A DNA stretch of 32,111 nt from Pleurobrachia bachei (GCA_000695325.1 AVPN01000624.1:8978-41088), one strand, 5' to 3'. Numbered from the stretch's first letter, positions 1 through 11,450 are shown. Notes: generated by a model from the sequence alone, not told the origin. Program-made: numbers and translations.

Positions 1-84
1 CGTCTGTCAGCTCTCGCACCGGGCCGAAGGCCCGGTGCGAGCTAACGCGAGCCCGAAGGGCTCGCGTTAGCGAGCCTGACAGAC
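1..84. repeat. Tandem double-hairpin element in a closing stem (T-shaped fold)
   Basis: Two perfect 13-bp hairpins with GAA triloops lie directly side by side: arms 13-25 and 29-41 with loop 26-28, then arms 42-54 and 58-70 with loop 55-57. They are enclosed by a 9-bp stem pairing 2-10 with 76-84. The whole unit would fold into a T or cruciform. The pattern resembles the double-hairpin elements described in fungal (Allomyces) and some sponge mitochondrial DNAs. The left end may be cut by the window. No gene is associated with it. Confidence 0.8.
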
Positions 85-927
85 ATGAGTCTAGGTGTTC
101 TACCGCGCATGATTTAGTTGTTAGCATTCGGCGCTCCCCATTAAGTTTGCAAGCAGGTCCCGCGCGCTACGTTCAGTTAGGGGAAGGTCACGTGACCCTA
201 GACACAAGGCTGTCCGAGCGCTTACGAGCGGCGAATGGACAGACTGCGCAGCAAGGCAACATATGACCCAATGACGCGATAACAGCGCCAACACCGGAGC
301 TGCTGCGGCCAATGGCAGGACACAGCAAGGGAGACAAGGAAGTAGAACAGACTCACCCTGAATTCTGACATTTTGAATGATAAAATGGTAGAATGAATCA
401 AACTTGGGGAACTGATATTGACGGTAAAACAGGAGGCAGACGTCAATCGATTTACGACTATCGACAAATAAGGATTGCTGTCAGAGCTGATATTCGTAGT
501 GTTCTCGATTCAAAAGCGTGTAAATTTAACACATGCCATAAGTAGACCGAATCATAGGATATTCGGCGAATAAAATGGAGAAAATCGGGGAATACACAGG
601 TCAAAGGAAATGAAAGAATTCATCTCCCTTATCACACATGTGCACGACATGGCTTCTGTCAACTCCTGTGTGACAGCGGCTAAATTTACACACATATGAT
701 GGAGCATCAGGAGGGATTCACAGATCTGTCAAATATGATGGCAAGATGCAGTTATCATGGACAGTCATAAACAAGATGGGGAGACGTATTGTCATGACAG
801 TCATATCCAAGAGGGATAATGGAGTGGAGAGGACTCTAGAATCACTACACGTTGCATTGCAAAGGTGCCCACACACACACAGGTGTGACTCACACTGTGA
901 GATGGCAAATCATCACTGTAACTCATA

Positions 928-960
928 CTTTCTCTCTCTCTCTCACTCTCTCTCTCTCAC
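928..960. repeat. CT microsatellite
   Basis: Nearly uninterrupted CT dinucleotides, with a few CA interruptions. Confidence 0.85.
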
Positions 961-2365
961 CCGCCGTGGTAATGTGATACACACACGCGGTAGGGAGTGA
1001 TGTACTCGTCATGACTCCCATAGCATATAACAAACACACTACACAGGTACACAGGACACATAACGAGGTACAACCATTAAAATTAACAAAGCACCACCGC
1101 CCGGCAGCTACTTGGTGGTGTAGATTACTGAGAGTCTCAGTAACTGAGAGTGAGACACTGCACCTTGTCTACAAATATAAAATCTAGTCAGAGAGAGGTG
1201 TGGGGCTTATGACGTCATATGAGCTGAAGGTAGCTAGGTATGTAGTTGTGACGTATATATGTGTTTGGGGTCAGGGGGACAAGCGTCATGTCAAATCTCA
1301 TCTTCAAAACATAATACATGTAGAGATCGATATCGTTGTAATATAAGAACGTACTGTAAGTCGTGTTTGTAAGTTACTTAGAAGCACGGCACAATATACT
1401 TCCCGATTCGATAGCTATGAGATTGATAATACTCAAATATTCAACCATCACATTTTATGTAAAAAAGTAGTAGCGAGATGGCAAACACATACATTTTATA
1501 GCATACTCGGTATATGTGCTGGGTGTTGAGTAGCAGAGAGAAGACGCCCTTCATCTCACTCTCACATCTCACTCTTCTTTCTCTCAACATCTCTCAGTCT
1601 CTCTCGCTTGTCTCTCTCTCCCTATTTCTCGCTCTACATCTCCTCTCTCTCAGTCTCAGTTGGTCATGCGTGTAGGCGGATATGCGACGATCCAATACGC
1701 GCTTGACCGGGCTTGACGAGAGACACAGCTGATTGGCCAGGGAGAGAGTGAGAGATAACCATCAAGAAATAAATAGAGGCAAATCATGAGAAATCATTCT
1801 CCCAATTAACTCCCTAATCTAACAATCATCTGTGCTCCAGTTAGAACTGAGTTAACTCTCCCAAGAAAGATCAGCAATCATCGTCTACAATTACAAAATG
1901 GGGACCAAACAGAAATACAGAAAGTTGTGGACTACAAGGGGTCCGGAGAGAGGGCTGAAAGCAGGAGAAGTGGGATATATTTAATATAAAAACATACAGA
2001 GATGGATAATTATGCTTCAACCAGGTTGAATACTGAATAACTATGCAAGAGAGATCGGTGACCACGAGAGTTGAGATTGAGAGGGGACAGAGGTACAACA
2101 GACTGAGACATGTGATGGGGAATACTGAATGAGTGACGGAGAGAAGGGGGATAAAGAGAGAAAGATACAGAAAGAAAGAGAAAGAGAGAAACAAAGCTAC
2201 TTCTGTTGACAACTCAGAGAGAAGAATAAGGGCCTTATATCAAGAAGGTACCGTATTGCATGTAGTAGTACAGGTCCACATAATATTATCATGCATATTA
2301 TGGGCGCGTGGCTTACAGAGACCTAAGGTAGAAAGACTTGCTGACAATTGCCCGTAAGAGGAACT

Positions 2366-2450
2366 GAGACTTGAGAGAGTGCGAGGGTAAGAGAAAGAGA
2401 GAGAGGGAGAGAGAGTGAGAGAGAAGGGGATAGAGAGTCAGAGAGAAATG
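2366..2450. repeat. GA-rich polypurine tract
   Basis: A long run of almost only G and A on the plus strand (GAGAGAGA with GGG and GTG interruptions). The open frame on the opposite strand is just Ser/Leu-rich translation of this tract. Confidence 0.75.
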
Positions 2451-2929
2451 AGGGAAAGTGATATGTGTCATCACATTCAAATCACACACACACACAGATG
2501 TATAATATGCAATGAAATGTAATATAACCCACACGACCCTCATATCATATCCCACAAAATATCCTGAAAAACAGGTAGGCATATCATTATCACATGATCA
2601 CTCAATACCACAATAATCTAAATAGAGACACACACACAAACACACAGTTCATAGATCTACATGATACAAAGTTAGATGAGGGGTTAGATGAGGGATATTG
2701 AGGCTTAAAGAGGCACACATGGGAAAGAAATGAGGCAAAACACGTAGGCAGCATCAACGGAAGATGGGTGGTTAATTGTCTACTTCTGCTGTTCGACCCT
2801 CTCTCCGCAAAATCAAATGTAAAATAGGGTTAGCACATAACCAAGTAAAGAGGGGGGGGGGAGGTCGAAGTCTAGCCGAAAAGCGGAGAGCTACGGTGTG
2901 TAAAGCCCACCCTCCCTGTATTGTCCTCA

Positions 2930-3060
2930 TAGTACCTCTCTCCCCTTATATCATTACCCCTTTCTCTCCCCCTATATTGCCCCTCTCTCTCCCCTATATT
3001 GCCCCTCGCTCTCCCTCTCTCTCACCTATATTGCCCCCCTCCCCCTCTCTCTCCTATAAC
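2930..3060. repeat. CT-rich minisatellite, unit about 22-25 bp
   Basis: Four to five degenerate copies of a unit of the form CCCCTATATTGCCCCTCTCT, separated by CTCTC tracts. The predicted peptides over it are Pro/Ser/Leu-rich artefacts of the repeat. Confidence 0.75.
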
Positions 3061-4400
3061 ATCTGTGAAGAGGTCGAGGTGGTCATCACACAGACACAAA
3101 AAAAGACAAAGGGAGCCTGAAATCGAATACCATTCCCAACAACAAAGGGGAGGGGCCCTCTCACTAACTATCTCTTCGGCTCACAGATGCATCTTGTCCT
3201 TTCTCACTCCTATTTCTCTCTTTCGGACTCTCTCCTTCTACCACTCTTATACTTCTCACCTTCCTCTCTCACTCTACTTACTATTCTCTTTTACTATTCT
3301 TCTCCCCCACTTCTCACTCTCCTTCCTGATCTCACACTACTTCCACTCTGACTTCTCTCCTTTTCGTTTGAGGGATACAGAGTCTCTCAGTCGCCGAGAC
3401 CCACTTATAACACTTTCAAGCTACATTGATATCCATTTTCATTTTACACAATGGAGGTGTATCCAATAACGACTCACAGCTCAAAATTGTATTGGGTTTT
3501 CACGCCGGATCCCAAAAAGTTTATATCAAACCCGACAATAATTTCTGAGTGAACAGAAGGGTCAGAAGTAAAACTAAACTAGAGAAGTAAAAAATACGTG
3601 AAGTTCACACGAAGTTCAAATAAAAAAGGCTACAACAGATTTGAAACAAAAGGGACACAAGTGTGCTACTACTTGCTGTCAAATGTTGCCCCGAGAGAGA
3701 GAGAGAGAGAGCGCTTCCTATCATGCAGACAATCATTAAAAAAGTTGCGGACCTTGCGAGGTAGTAGTGGGAGAGAGATATAGGGGGAAGGAGAGGATGG
3801 AAAGAGAGGGAAGATTGCCTGGCAAATATTACTACAGACACACGCGTGGGCCCGTACGTCATCATGAGAAAGGGGTGAGAAAGGTAGGGAGCACAGGGAA
3901 AATTAACTGAATGGAAAAGTAAAAAGGCACCTAAATTCATTTTTACTCCTCCTATACTTCAATATTTTACTTTTAAATTTTACTTTTGAATTTACCCATC
4001 TATCTGACATCTGGGTAATTCTAAGTTAGATTGGCCAATTACAAGGCCCGTCAAATTGAGAACATTAACTGAACAAAACAAAAGTATACATACAGACAGC
4101 ACTTACAGCATCTGCTGCGGAGAGAAGTACGGAGAGAGCTACAACGCTGCTGTAAACATTTCCCCAGTTCTCCTCTCTCTCCTCTTTCTCAATCATGTGC
4201 ACGGTAATCGAATCCTTCCCAATCTTCCAATCTCTCTCTTTCTGAATCTTCTACTACCCTGTGTGAGGTAATGTGTTGTTTTAGTTAAATAGTCATGAGG
4301 AGTAGAAGTAGTACAAAAGTTACGGAGACAAGCATGTGGGGGATGTGGGGCAATGTGTGTCAGAATCATGAACCCGGAAAGATTTAGATATGGCACGACG
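3061..4400. other. Gene-poor stretch, CT-rich then AT-rich
   Basis: 3150-3360 is strongly CT-rich without a clean unit. A GA microsatellite lies at about 3693-3713. The remainder is unremarkable AT-rich DNA with no exon I can support. Confidence 0.45.
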
Positions 4401-4414
4401 GCACGTCTTAGGAG

Positions 4415-4560
4415 GGGGAAGGTAGACAGGGGTGGTATTCAGGGGAGGGTGGACGTATACAAGAGGGAGGGGTGGAGGACTGGAGGTATAAAATGGGGGC
4501 AGGTTGGAGGTATACAGGGGGGTATACAAGAGGGATGGGGTGGATGTATTATACACCAAG
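4415..4560. repeat. G-rich degenerate minisatellite
   Basis: Degenerate repeats of a unit like GGTGGAGGTATACAAGAGGGA on the plus strand. Many G3-G5 runs give the plus strand potential for G-quadruplex folding. The open frames on both strands simply translate the repeat. Confidence 0.65.
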
Positions 4561-4569
4561 CCTTCCAGT

Positions 4570-5130
4570 GATACACATTCGAATGGTTCATTGCATAGTA
4601 CGAGTCACCGTGTAAGAGAGAGACATGTCGATCCAATTGTGAACTGGACGGCCTGGGGTGTTTAGAGCAGCAGAAGAAAAGTGAAACACATCAAATACGG
4701 TAGTAAAAATAGGCAATTAGAACATGGAATAAATAATTTAATGGGTAAAGGAACTTTTCTGGCACATTTAAAAAGTCTATATTCCCATTCATATTTATTT
4801 CCCAAGTTTACAAAAAACATTGCATTTTCTAATTTTAATATTTTTTTGGGTGTTCTCACTCTCGAAATCGTCATCATTATCATCACAGATGGTTTTGCCT
4901 TGACACCACCTGGAATCCTCACCTCTCTCTCTCTCGCCCACCAACATTGGGCATCATTTCTCAAACAAATTTGGTTCATATCGGCACATTATATAACTGG
5001 TAGATTTCTCACTCACACTCTGTCATCAGATCATGACTCAAATGGTAAAGTCAGACTCACAAATAGTCACCCCCTGAAAGGAGGAACCTCAAACTATCAG
5101 ACACAATTAGTACACTCGATCGAATAAGAC
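4570..5130. other. AT-rich stretch, no supported gene
   Basis: A 148-codon open frame exists on the plus strand (4681-5127), but it has no recognisable domain, overlaps an open frame on the other strand and includes a translated TCTCTC run. I treat the region as the intergenic sequence beyond the PAIP1-like gene's polyadenylation site. Confidence 0.4.
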
Positions 5131-5134
5131 ACAA

Positions 5135-5140
5135 TTTATT
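5135..5140 (-). terminator. Polyadenylation signal AATAAA of the PAIP1-like gene
   Basis: Read on the minus strand this is a perfect AATAAA, about 160 nt downstream of the stop codon at 5300-5302. Position and strand fit the 3' end of the PAIP1-like transcript. Confidence 0.6.
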
Positions 5141-5299
5141 CGGAAAACAGGGACCTCTCTTGTTCTTGCTCTACTACATCTCACTTTTTTTGGAAACACA
5201 AATACAGCTATTTACATTCTTGGTCCATCTCTCTCTCCCTCTATCGCTGTTTCCACGTACTCAAGGGTTCCTCCCCATCCCCCTCACTGATCGTGGAAA

Positions 5300-7970
5300 T
5301 TAGTTCTTGAACTTTCGAGCTGCTTCCTCCATGAATTTGTTGAAGTCCTCTTCTACGTCACTGAAATCGTCCTCTTCTTCAAATTTACTGTGGGGGATGA
5401 AGGTGGTTAGTTAGATTTTAGATCCTGATTTACCAGGCCCCGATATAATATATCGGAACCCCGATATACCGAGGTCCGACTATACATGCAATGTGGTGGC
5501 CTGTTAAATTAATTTCAAATTATACTGACAGCATTTGAGCGAGTACATCCTCATCATATTCATCTGTAGCGTAGTCATTCCAGTCACCTGAAAGAATAGG
5601 GGAAACATGGAGACATGTATAGAAAGTAAGTAAGAGCCCCATGTACATTGTACTGTTCTGATACGGATGATACTGGTCAAGTGGCAGCTCCTACCACGCA
5701 TGTCAAGTAGTCGAACAGTAACGTTGTTACCGATTATTTATGAGATAAATCAGTTAACTAATTAATCAATCTTACCAGGATTAGTGACAGGTGCACAATC
5801 GTCTGAGCCAGTGCTCCAACTTTTCTGAAGCTTGTTGCCGCTCCTACCACCAGTAAACTGATCGGGTTGGTCAGGGTCATGGTGTTCTGTCTTCCAACCA
5901 TTGGCATTCAGCGCCATAATATCATCCAGCATCGCCTTCGTTTTACTGCGGGGAGGGGGGTATTTAACATATGGGGGGAGGGAGCTGGAGGGATGGGGAG
6001 GGGAGAAGTTGTGTGGCGTGGGTTCAATCCCAGTTTTATTAATACAGTCAGGGAATATAATCACAGTTTCAGAGTTCTGTAAAACCCGGGAAATATCCGG
6101 GTAATTGAGGTCTGTTTTATCACTTCAAGTACCTGTTAAGTTGAGGGTTCTGTGCGGCATTCTGGAGATGCTGAAGGATAATGCTGAACCGTATCTCTTC
6201 CACCAGACACCTCAAATCACCTCCACTGGCCAGGAGTATCTTAGCAACCGCTTCCAGCTGGAGAAAATGGGACGAAATTTAGATTACCAAGATGGTGATA
6301 GTACGAACATTGTCGAGGGCAACTCAGTGAAACATGGGGCGGGAAGATAGTTTTATAACTCAGGGAGGGGGGACCTACCGCAGGGGGAGTCCTCACTTGG
6401 ACCAGGATCAGACATAGATTAGTAACTTGTTCAGCAAACAGGTATACCCTCATCTCACCCTCTGAAAAGAAATTGTGTTTTCACCAGACTCAACCAAAAC
6501 AGTTAGTGTATCCCTTATATAACCTTCCACGGTATCAAATCTCACCCTTACCTTTTATGGTATCAAATCTCTTCCCCTTACCTTTTATGGTATTGAACAG
6601 CCCTCCAATAATAAGCGCAATGTTTCGTATCCTGTTAGCATTGGCGGGGATCGTATGATCCAGCTTGATACAATTATCAAACTCCCGACAACACTTGTGG
6701 ACAAGAGTATCAAAGAAAGTGACATTCTTATTTCCCTCAATTGGGGTGATAGTTTTCACCAGGATGTTGAGGACTTTGCAGCCGATAGGGATGAAACTGC
6801 CGTTGTTGGGGAGCCTGTTGTTATCATCCACTGACTGCAGGGAAGGAAAGGGGGGTTAGCATCGATAAAACTTTCGAACTCGCTCCTTTCACTTTTGGGG
6901 AATAACAGAACATCTAGACACATTCTAAACTCCTACAGAGCGTAGACACATGTGAACCACACTTACAAACTCGAAGACATCCTCGACAATCTGGTGGAAG
7001 GTTATGATATCGGTGGACCAGCTCTTGACAGTGTCCACTACAGGAAGAATGGTGTCCTCGATGTTCCGGGGATTCTTCAGTAGTTCTACCATCTTCTGTT
7101 TTACCTGCATGAAGGGGGGATTGTTGGCGATGAGAATATTGAGTGATATATGATGATATATGATGATAGTAGAGTGTTACAGATTAGGAAAAATAGTGAA
7201 ACTAATCGCAACTGCTGTATGGATTTCCTAATTGACATGCCTGAAGATATTTGATGTGAATCCTAGTGTCCTGCACGAACCTGGTTAATGGCCATAGCAT
7301 CGTCAGAGTTAGATTTCCTCTTGAAGTTCTCAAACGAATAGAGAACCAGCTTCTTCTCAGGCTTCCTAAACACAGGAACAAACTCACTGGCACTAGCAGA
7401 CAGGGCGCTGCTATTCTGAGTTGTTGGTGAGGCTGCAGGTCCAGGCGCCATGCTCGGTGATAGAGAGGTCCCGGGGGCTCGCTGGATAGGCGCTCCGGGA
7501 GATGTAGGTTGTTGTTGCTGTTGTGGCCGGGCAATCCTAGATTGTTGCTGCTGTGCCATCATTTGTTGTTGCTGGAGCAGCTGCTGTCTGGCAAAGGGTT
7601 GCTGTTGGTACTGATGGAATTGGTGTTGCTGGTGCTGTTGCGGGGAGGTATACTTGGGTTGTTGCTGTTGCTGATGGAACCCAGGATACTGACTGAACTG
7701 TTGTTGCTGTGACTGTTGCTGTTGGGGCGAGTGGAGGCCCAACATTGACATAAATTGATCTTTCTGCATGTTAGCAGGAGACTGGTTACCTCCTACTGCT
7801 GCTGCTGCCCCCCTTGCTCCTGGGTTGGCATGGAACACGTTTTGGAGGTGCACGCCCGGATTGTTGTTGGGATTGGGACCGGCTTGCAGCGACATGGATT
7901 TCATGTCGAAGGCGAGGTCCTCGGAGAAGGGGCTGTAGCCTGGCATTGAGAATGATCCACCGTGAGCCAT
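5300..7970 (-). CDS. PAIP1: PAIP1-like polyadenylate-binding-protein-interacting protein (PAM2 + MIF4G), 8 exons
   Basis: Exons (minus strand): 7970-7281, 7104-6967, 6834-6582, 6461-6379, 6257-6133, 5945-5776, 5587-5530, 5387-5300. They join in frame to 1,605 nt (534 aa; human PAIP1 is about 479). Residues 1-170 are Gln/Pro-rich. Residues 188-200 hold a PAM2 motif (ALSASASEFVPVF) matching L-x-x-x-A-x-E-F-x-P, the site that binds the MLLE domain of poly(A)-binding protein. Residues about 212-420 look like the helical MIF4G domain. The acidic C terminus (FEEEDDFSDVEEDFNKF) resembles the second PABP-binding region. PAIP1 links PABP and eIF4A in cytoplasmic translation. The last junction uses a weak donor (GTCAGT at 5529); without it the protein stops at 5520-5522. 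Exon 1 ends at GTTCGT. The start is the first ATG after an acceptor-like CTTTAG five bases upstream. Exons 1-4 are duplicated at 8332-9923. Confidence 0.8.
5419..5490 (-). mobile_element. Possible pogo/Tigger-like terminal repeat fragment in the last PAIP1 intron
   Basis: Read on the minus strand, the intron contains TAGTCGGACCTCGGTATAT followed by two related CCGATATA/TATCGG segments that can pair. The layout recalls the ends of pogo/Tigger-type DNA transposons, which insert at TA. No transposase is visible and no second terminus is certain, so this is a weak call. Confidence 0.3.
6530..6590 (-). promoter_or_regulatory. Tandem in-frame 5' splice sites at the end of PAIP1 exon 3
   Basis: A 30-bp direct repeat duplicates the exon end and donor. 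Donor sites on the minus strand lie just below 6582 (G|GTAAGG) and just below 6552 (G|GTAAGG). They are exactly 30 nt apart, so use of the distal donor inserts ten residues (GKGKRFDTIK) without a frame change. A third, decayed unit lies at about 6522-6550 (CACGG in place of TATGG). Confidence 0.7.
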
Positions 7971-8222
7971 TTTAGCTAAAGGAAGAGAGGTGATTAATGG
8001 TTGGGGGGAAAAGAGGGGTGGGGAAGGGAATACTTAGGAGGAGTAATGGTGCTGGCCGCAGGAGATGGGGGAAAAAGAGGGGGACACGGGGCTGGAGATG
8101 ATTGGAACAAGAGATCTGTTGGTTTAACTGTATACAAAACGTGATAACTTAACAAGGCCGTCCCCTTGGGGGCACACAATTTCCAAAGCACTATAACTTC
8201 TTGTCTCTTTGATATGTTATAT

Positions 8223-8264
8223 TTAGACGTCATCTTCGTAGCCCACTAGATGAGATCTCCTATT
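8223..8264 (-). pseudogene. NDUFB9 3'-terminal fragment (third copy of the tail)
   Basis: The last 13 codons and TAA of NDUFB9 (ending VGYEDDV) are present but cut at the duplication junction. It is not a gene by itself; it was carried along with unit A. Confidence 0.8.
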
Positions 8265-8265
8265 C

Positions 8266-10214
8266 GATAGTACGAACATTGTCGAGGGCAACTCAGTGAA
8301 ACATGGGGCGGGAAGGGGAGGGGGGACCTACCGCAGGGGGAGTCCTCACTTGGACCAGGATCAGACATAGATTAGTAACTTGTTCAGCAAACAGGTATAC
8401 CCTCATCTCACCCTCTGAAAAGAAATTGTGTTTTCACCAGACTCAACCAAAACAGTTAGTGTATCCCTTATATAACCTTCCACGGTATCAAATCTCACCC
8501 TTACCTTTTATGGTATCAAATCTCTTCCACTTACCTTTTATGGTATTGAACAGCCCTCCAATAATAAGCGCAATGTTTCGTATCCTGTTAGCATTGGCGG
8601 GGATCGTATGATCCAGCTTGATACAATTATCAAACTCCCGACAACACTTGTGGACAAGAGTATCAAAGAAAGTGACATTCTTATTTCCCTCAATTGGGGT
8701 GATAGTTTTCACCAGGATGTTGAGGACTTTGCAGCCGATAGGGATGAAACTGCCGTTGTTGGGGAGCCTGTTGTTATCATCCACTGACTGCAGGGAAGGA
8801 AAGGGGGGTTAGCATCGATAAAACTTTCGAACTCGCTCCTTTCACTTTTGGGGAATAACAGAACATCTAGACACATTCTAAACTCCTACAGAGCGTAGAC
8901 ACATGTGAACCACACTTACAAACTCGAAGACATCCTCGACAATCTGGTGGAAGGTTATGATATCGGTGGACCAGCTCTTGACAGTGTCCACTACAGGAAG
9001 AATGGTGTCCTCGATGTTCCGGGGATTCTTCAGTAGTTCTACCATCTTCTGTTTTACCTGCATGAAGGGGGGATTGTTGGAGATGAGAATATTGAGTGAT
9101 ATATGATGATATATGATGATAGTAGAGTGTTACAGATTAGGAAAAATAGTGAAACTAATCGCAACTGCTGTATGGATTTCCTAATTGACATGCCTGAAGA
9201 TATTTGATGTGAATCCTAGTGTCCTGCACGAACCTGGTTAATGGCCATAGCATCGTCAGAGTTCGATTTCCTCTTGAAGTTCTCAAACGAATAGAGCACC
9301 AGCTTCTTCTCAGGCTTCCTAAATACTGGCACAAACTCACTGGCACTAGCAGACAGGGCGCTGCTATTCTGAGTTGTTGGTGAGGCTGCAGGTCCAGGCG
9401 CCATGCTCGGTGATAGAGAGGTCCCGGGGGCTCGCTGGATAGGCGCTCCGGGAGATGTAGGTTGTTGTTGCTGTTGTGGCCGGGCAATCCTAGATTGTTG
9501 CTGCTGTGCCATCATTTGTTGTTGCTGGAGCAGCTGCTGTCTGGCAAATTGTTGCTGTTGGTACTGATGGAATTGGTGTTGCTGGTGCTGTTGCGGGGAG
9601 GTATACTTGGGTTGTTGCTGTTGCTGATGGAACCCAGGATACTGACTGAACTGTTGTTGCTGTGACTGTTGCTGTTGGGGCGAGTGGAGGCCCAACATTG
9701 ACATAAATTGATCTTTCTGCATGTTAGCAGGAGACTGGTTACCTCCTACTGCTGCTGCTGCCCCCCTTGCTCCTGGGTTGGCATGGAACACGTTTTGGAG
9801 GTGCACGCCCGGATTGTTGTTGGGATTGGGACCGGCTTGCAGCGACATGGATTTCATGTCGAAGGCGAGGTCCTCGGAGAAGGGGCTGTAGCCTGGCATT
9901 GAGAATGATCCACCGTGAGCCATTTTAGCTAAAGGAAGAGAGGTGATTAATGGTTGGGGGGAAAAGAGGGGTGGGGAAGGGAATACTTAGGAGGAGTAAT
10001 GGTGCTGGCCGCAGGAGATGGGGGAAAAAGAGGGGGACACGGGGCTGGAGATGATTGGAACAAGAGATCTGTTGGTTTAACTGTATACAAAACGTGATAA
10101 CTTAACAAGGCCGTCCCCTTGGGGGCACACAATTTCCAAAGCACTATAACTTCTTGTCTCTTTGATATGTTATATTTAGACGTCATCTTCGTAGCCCACT
10201 AGATGAGATCTCCT
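8266..10214. repeat. Duplicated unit B
   Basis: The second copy of the 1.95-kb block, contiguous on its right with the complete final exon of an NDUFB9 copy. It lacks the 16-bp intronic segment of unit A and differs from it at a small number of positions. Confidence 0.9.
8332..9923 (-). pseudogene. Partial second copy of the PAIP1-like gene (exons 1-4 only)
   Basis: Exons 9923-9234, 9057-8920, 8787-8535 and 8414-8332 match the first four exons of the gene at 5300-7970. They encode the Gln-rich region, PAM2 motif and most of MIF4G, with PFARQQ changed to QFARQQ and nearly all other differences silent. No exons 5-8 follow before the next copy begins, so it could make only a truncated protein or splice into the next unit. 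Its distal-exon donor is GTAAGT, a better consensus than the GTAAGG of the other copy. It is either a real partial tandem duplication or an allele misplaced by assembly; I favour the latter. Confidence 0.75.
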
Positions 10215-11127
10215 ATTATTGCGAGTGATGAGTGACCTCCAACCAGGTCTCTTATCCCACTCGTATTCCTTTAGTCCGCTGATGTTGCGATCTAGCTGCC
10301 ACTCCTTTACCCACCAGGACTGCTCAGGCGTAGCCACTGAGAGAGAGAGAGAGAAGGGGGTGTTAACAAAGTGTTTAGAAGACAACATGATACATTGCCT
10401 TGTTCGGTTCTGTCTTACCACCCCCATAGGGTGAAACAGAGCCGTTCTAACCCTCTTTTGGGCCCCCCTCTTTTCCGATTGTAAAGGAGGGCCAGGGTTA
10501 GAACATACACAGGTGCATTATTCAGAGGACTCTTGCGTGTGAGAGGTCAGTTTTGTTGTGTGTAAGTTATCACGCGCACAAAGACTGATACTCTCACTGT
10601 CTGTGTGTCTCCGCGCCATCCGTAATATTCCACCAGCCCCCGGAGTCTGTGGGTGTGTGTGTAGCGGAGAGTATGTGAAAGGCACCCAAACCTTCCAGGG
10701 CACACTCTATGTGTAAGTCAGTGTGAATATAGGCTATTGTAAATAGGGGTGAGAGTGAGAGAAAGGGAGGAAGGGTGGAGGTATAGAGCGAAGGTAAGAG
10801 CCGGAACAATGCCATTGAAAAACCTCAAAACCAACCACAACGAATTATTCTGTACACAAATACACAGAACTTCACCTATCAACCTCATGTATCCACTATT
10901 CCTCTCTCCACACTGACCCACCCTCAACACTGACCCACCCCCTGAATCAAACTCGATGCGAAACATTCAATAACAAATAAGTCGATAATAAACTTACATG
11001 CAATATGTTTTGGAAAGTAGACTTGTCGGTCGTAGGCAGTACCCTCAGGTGACCAAGGATGGATTATAGGTTCGGGATGTTTGTATTTATCAAAAAGTCC
11101 AACCCACTCCTCGTACAGCATTCGCTG
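10176..11127 (-). pseudogene. Partial NDUFB9 copy (exon 3 and gap-truncated exon 2)
   Basis: Exon 3 is 10336-10176, ending in TAA. Exon 2 is 11127-10998 and is cut at its 5' side by the N gap. The encoded residues are identical to the complete gene at 11577-13356, although exon 2 differs at eight bases over about 65 bp. Exon 1 would lie in the gap or be absent. The synonymous-only divergence suggests an allele or a recent functional paralogue, not a decaying pseudogene. Confidence 0.75.
10444..10504. repeat. Inverted repeat with CTAACCCT arms in NDUFB9 intron 2 (copy 1)
   Basis: Perfect 11-bp arms GTTCTAACCCT (10444-10454) and AGGGTTAGAAC (10494-10504) enclose a second, imperfect GC-rich stem (GGCCC.../...AGGGCC). 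The same arms occur at 11871-11881 and 11901-11911 in the other copy, with a shorter loop. Confidence 0.7.
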
Positions 11128-11450
11128 NNNNNNNNNNNNNNNNNNNNNNNNNNNNNNNNNNNNNNNNNNNNNNNNNNNNNNNNNNNNNNNNNNNNNNNNN
11201 NNNNNNNNNNNNNNNNNNNNNNNNNNNNNNNNNNNNNNNNNNNNNNNNNNNNNNNNNNNNNNNNNNNNNNNNNNNNNNNNNNNNNNNNNNNNNNNNNNNN
11301 NNNNNNNNNNNNNNNNNNNNNNNNNNNNNNNNNNNNNNNNNNNNNNNNNNNNNNNNNNNNNNNNNNNNNNNNNNNNNNNNNNNNNNNNNNNNNNNNNNNN
11401 NNNNNNNNNNNNNNNNNNNNNNNNNNNNNNNNNNNNNNNNNNNNNNNNNN
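11128..11450. other. Assembly gap (323 Ns)
   Basis: An undetermined run of N. It lies exactly between the two NDUFB9 partial duplicates, which points to a scaffolding join within a duplicated or allelic region. Confidence 1.

Larger units (their letters stand above)
85..2800. other. Gene-poor stretch with simple repeats
   Basis: I see no exon with recognisable protein similarity. The first 400 bases are moderately CpG-containing and carry CCAAT/ATTGG-like motifs near 270-315, so they could be the edge of a promoter. CT/TC-rich runs lie at about 928-960 and 1555-1655, and an AG-rich run at about 2135-2455. A perfect 7-bp-arm palindrome (ACTGAGA/TCTCAGT) lies near 1126-1140. Open frames here are short and read through simple sequence. 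Confidence 0.5.
6297..8265. repeat. Duplicated unit A (PAIP1 exons 1-4 plus NDUFB9 tail)
   Basis: Direct repeat of 8266-10214 with an offset of 1,953 bp; the offset is 1,969 at the far left, where unit A has 16 extra bases in the intron after exon 4. The junction at 8264/8265 abuts sequence otherwise found at 10217 (unit B) and at 6297. Differences are few and cluster at about 7335-7375. The right end carries the last 13 codons and stop of NDUFB9 (8223-8264). Confidence 0.9.

Noticed and set aside
1-84. Resemblance of the T-shaped palindrome to a parvovirus-type terminal repeat
   Set aside because: Only the overall fold is similar. Arm lengths, GAA triloops and sequence differ, no viral gene is near, and a second hairpin pair in an intron fits a host hairpin-element family better.
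2776-3469. Pro/Ser/Leu-rich peptides of 114 and 156 codons
   Set aside because: They are direct translations of CT-rich minisatellite DNA.
4681-5127. 148-codon open frame on the plus strand as a gene
   Set aside because: No recognisable domain, simple-sequence segments in the translation, a competing frame on the other strand, and no splice or start context.
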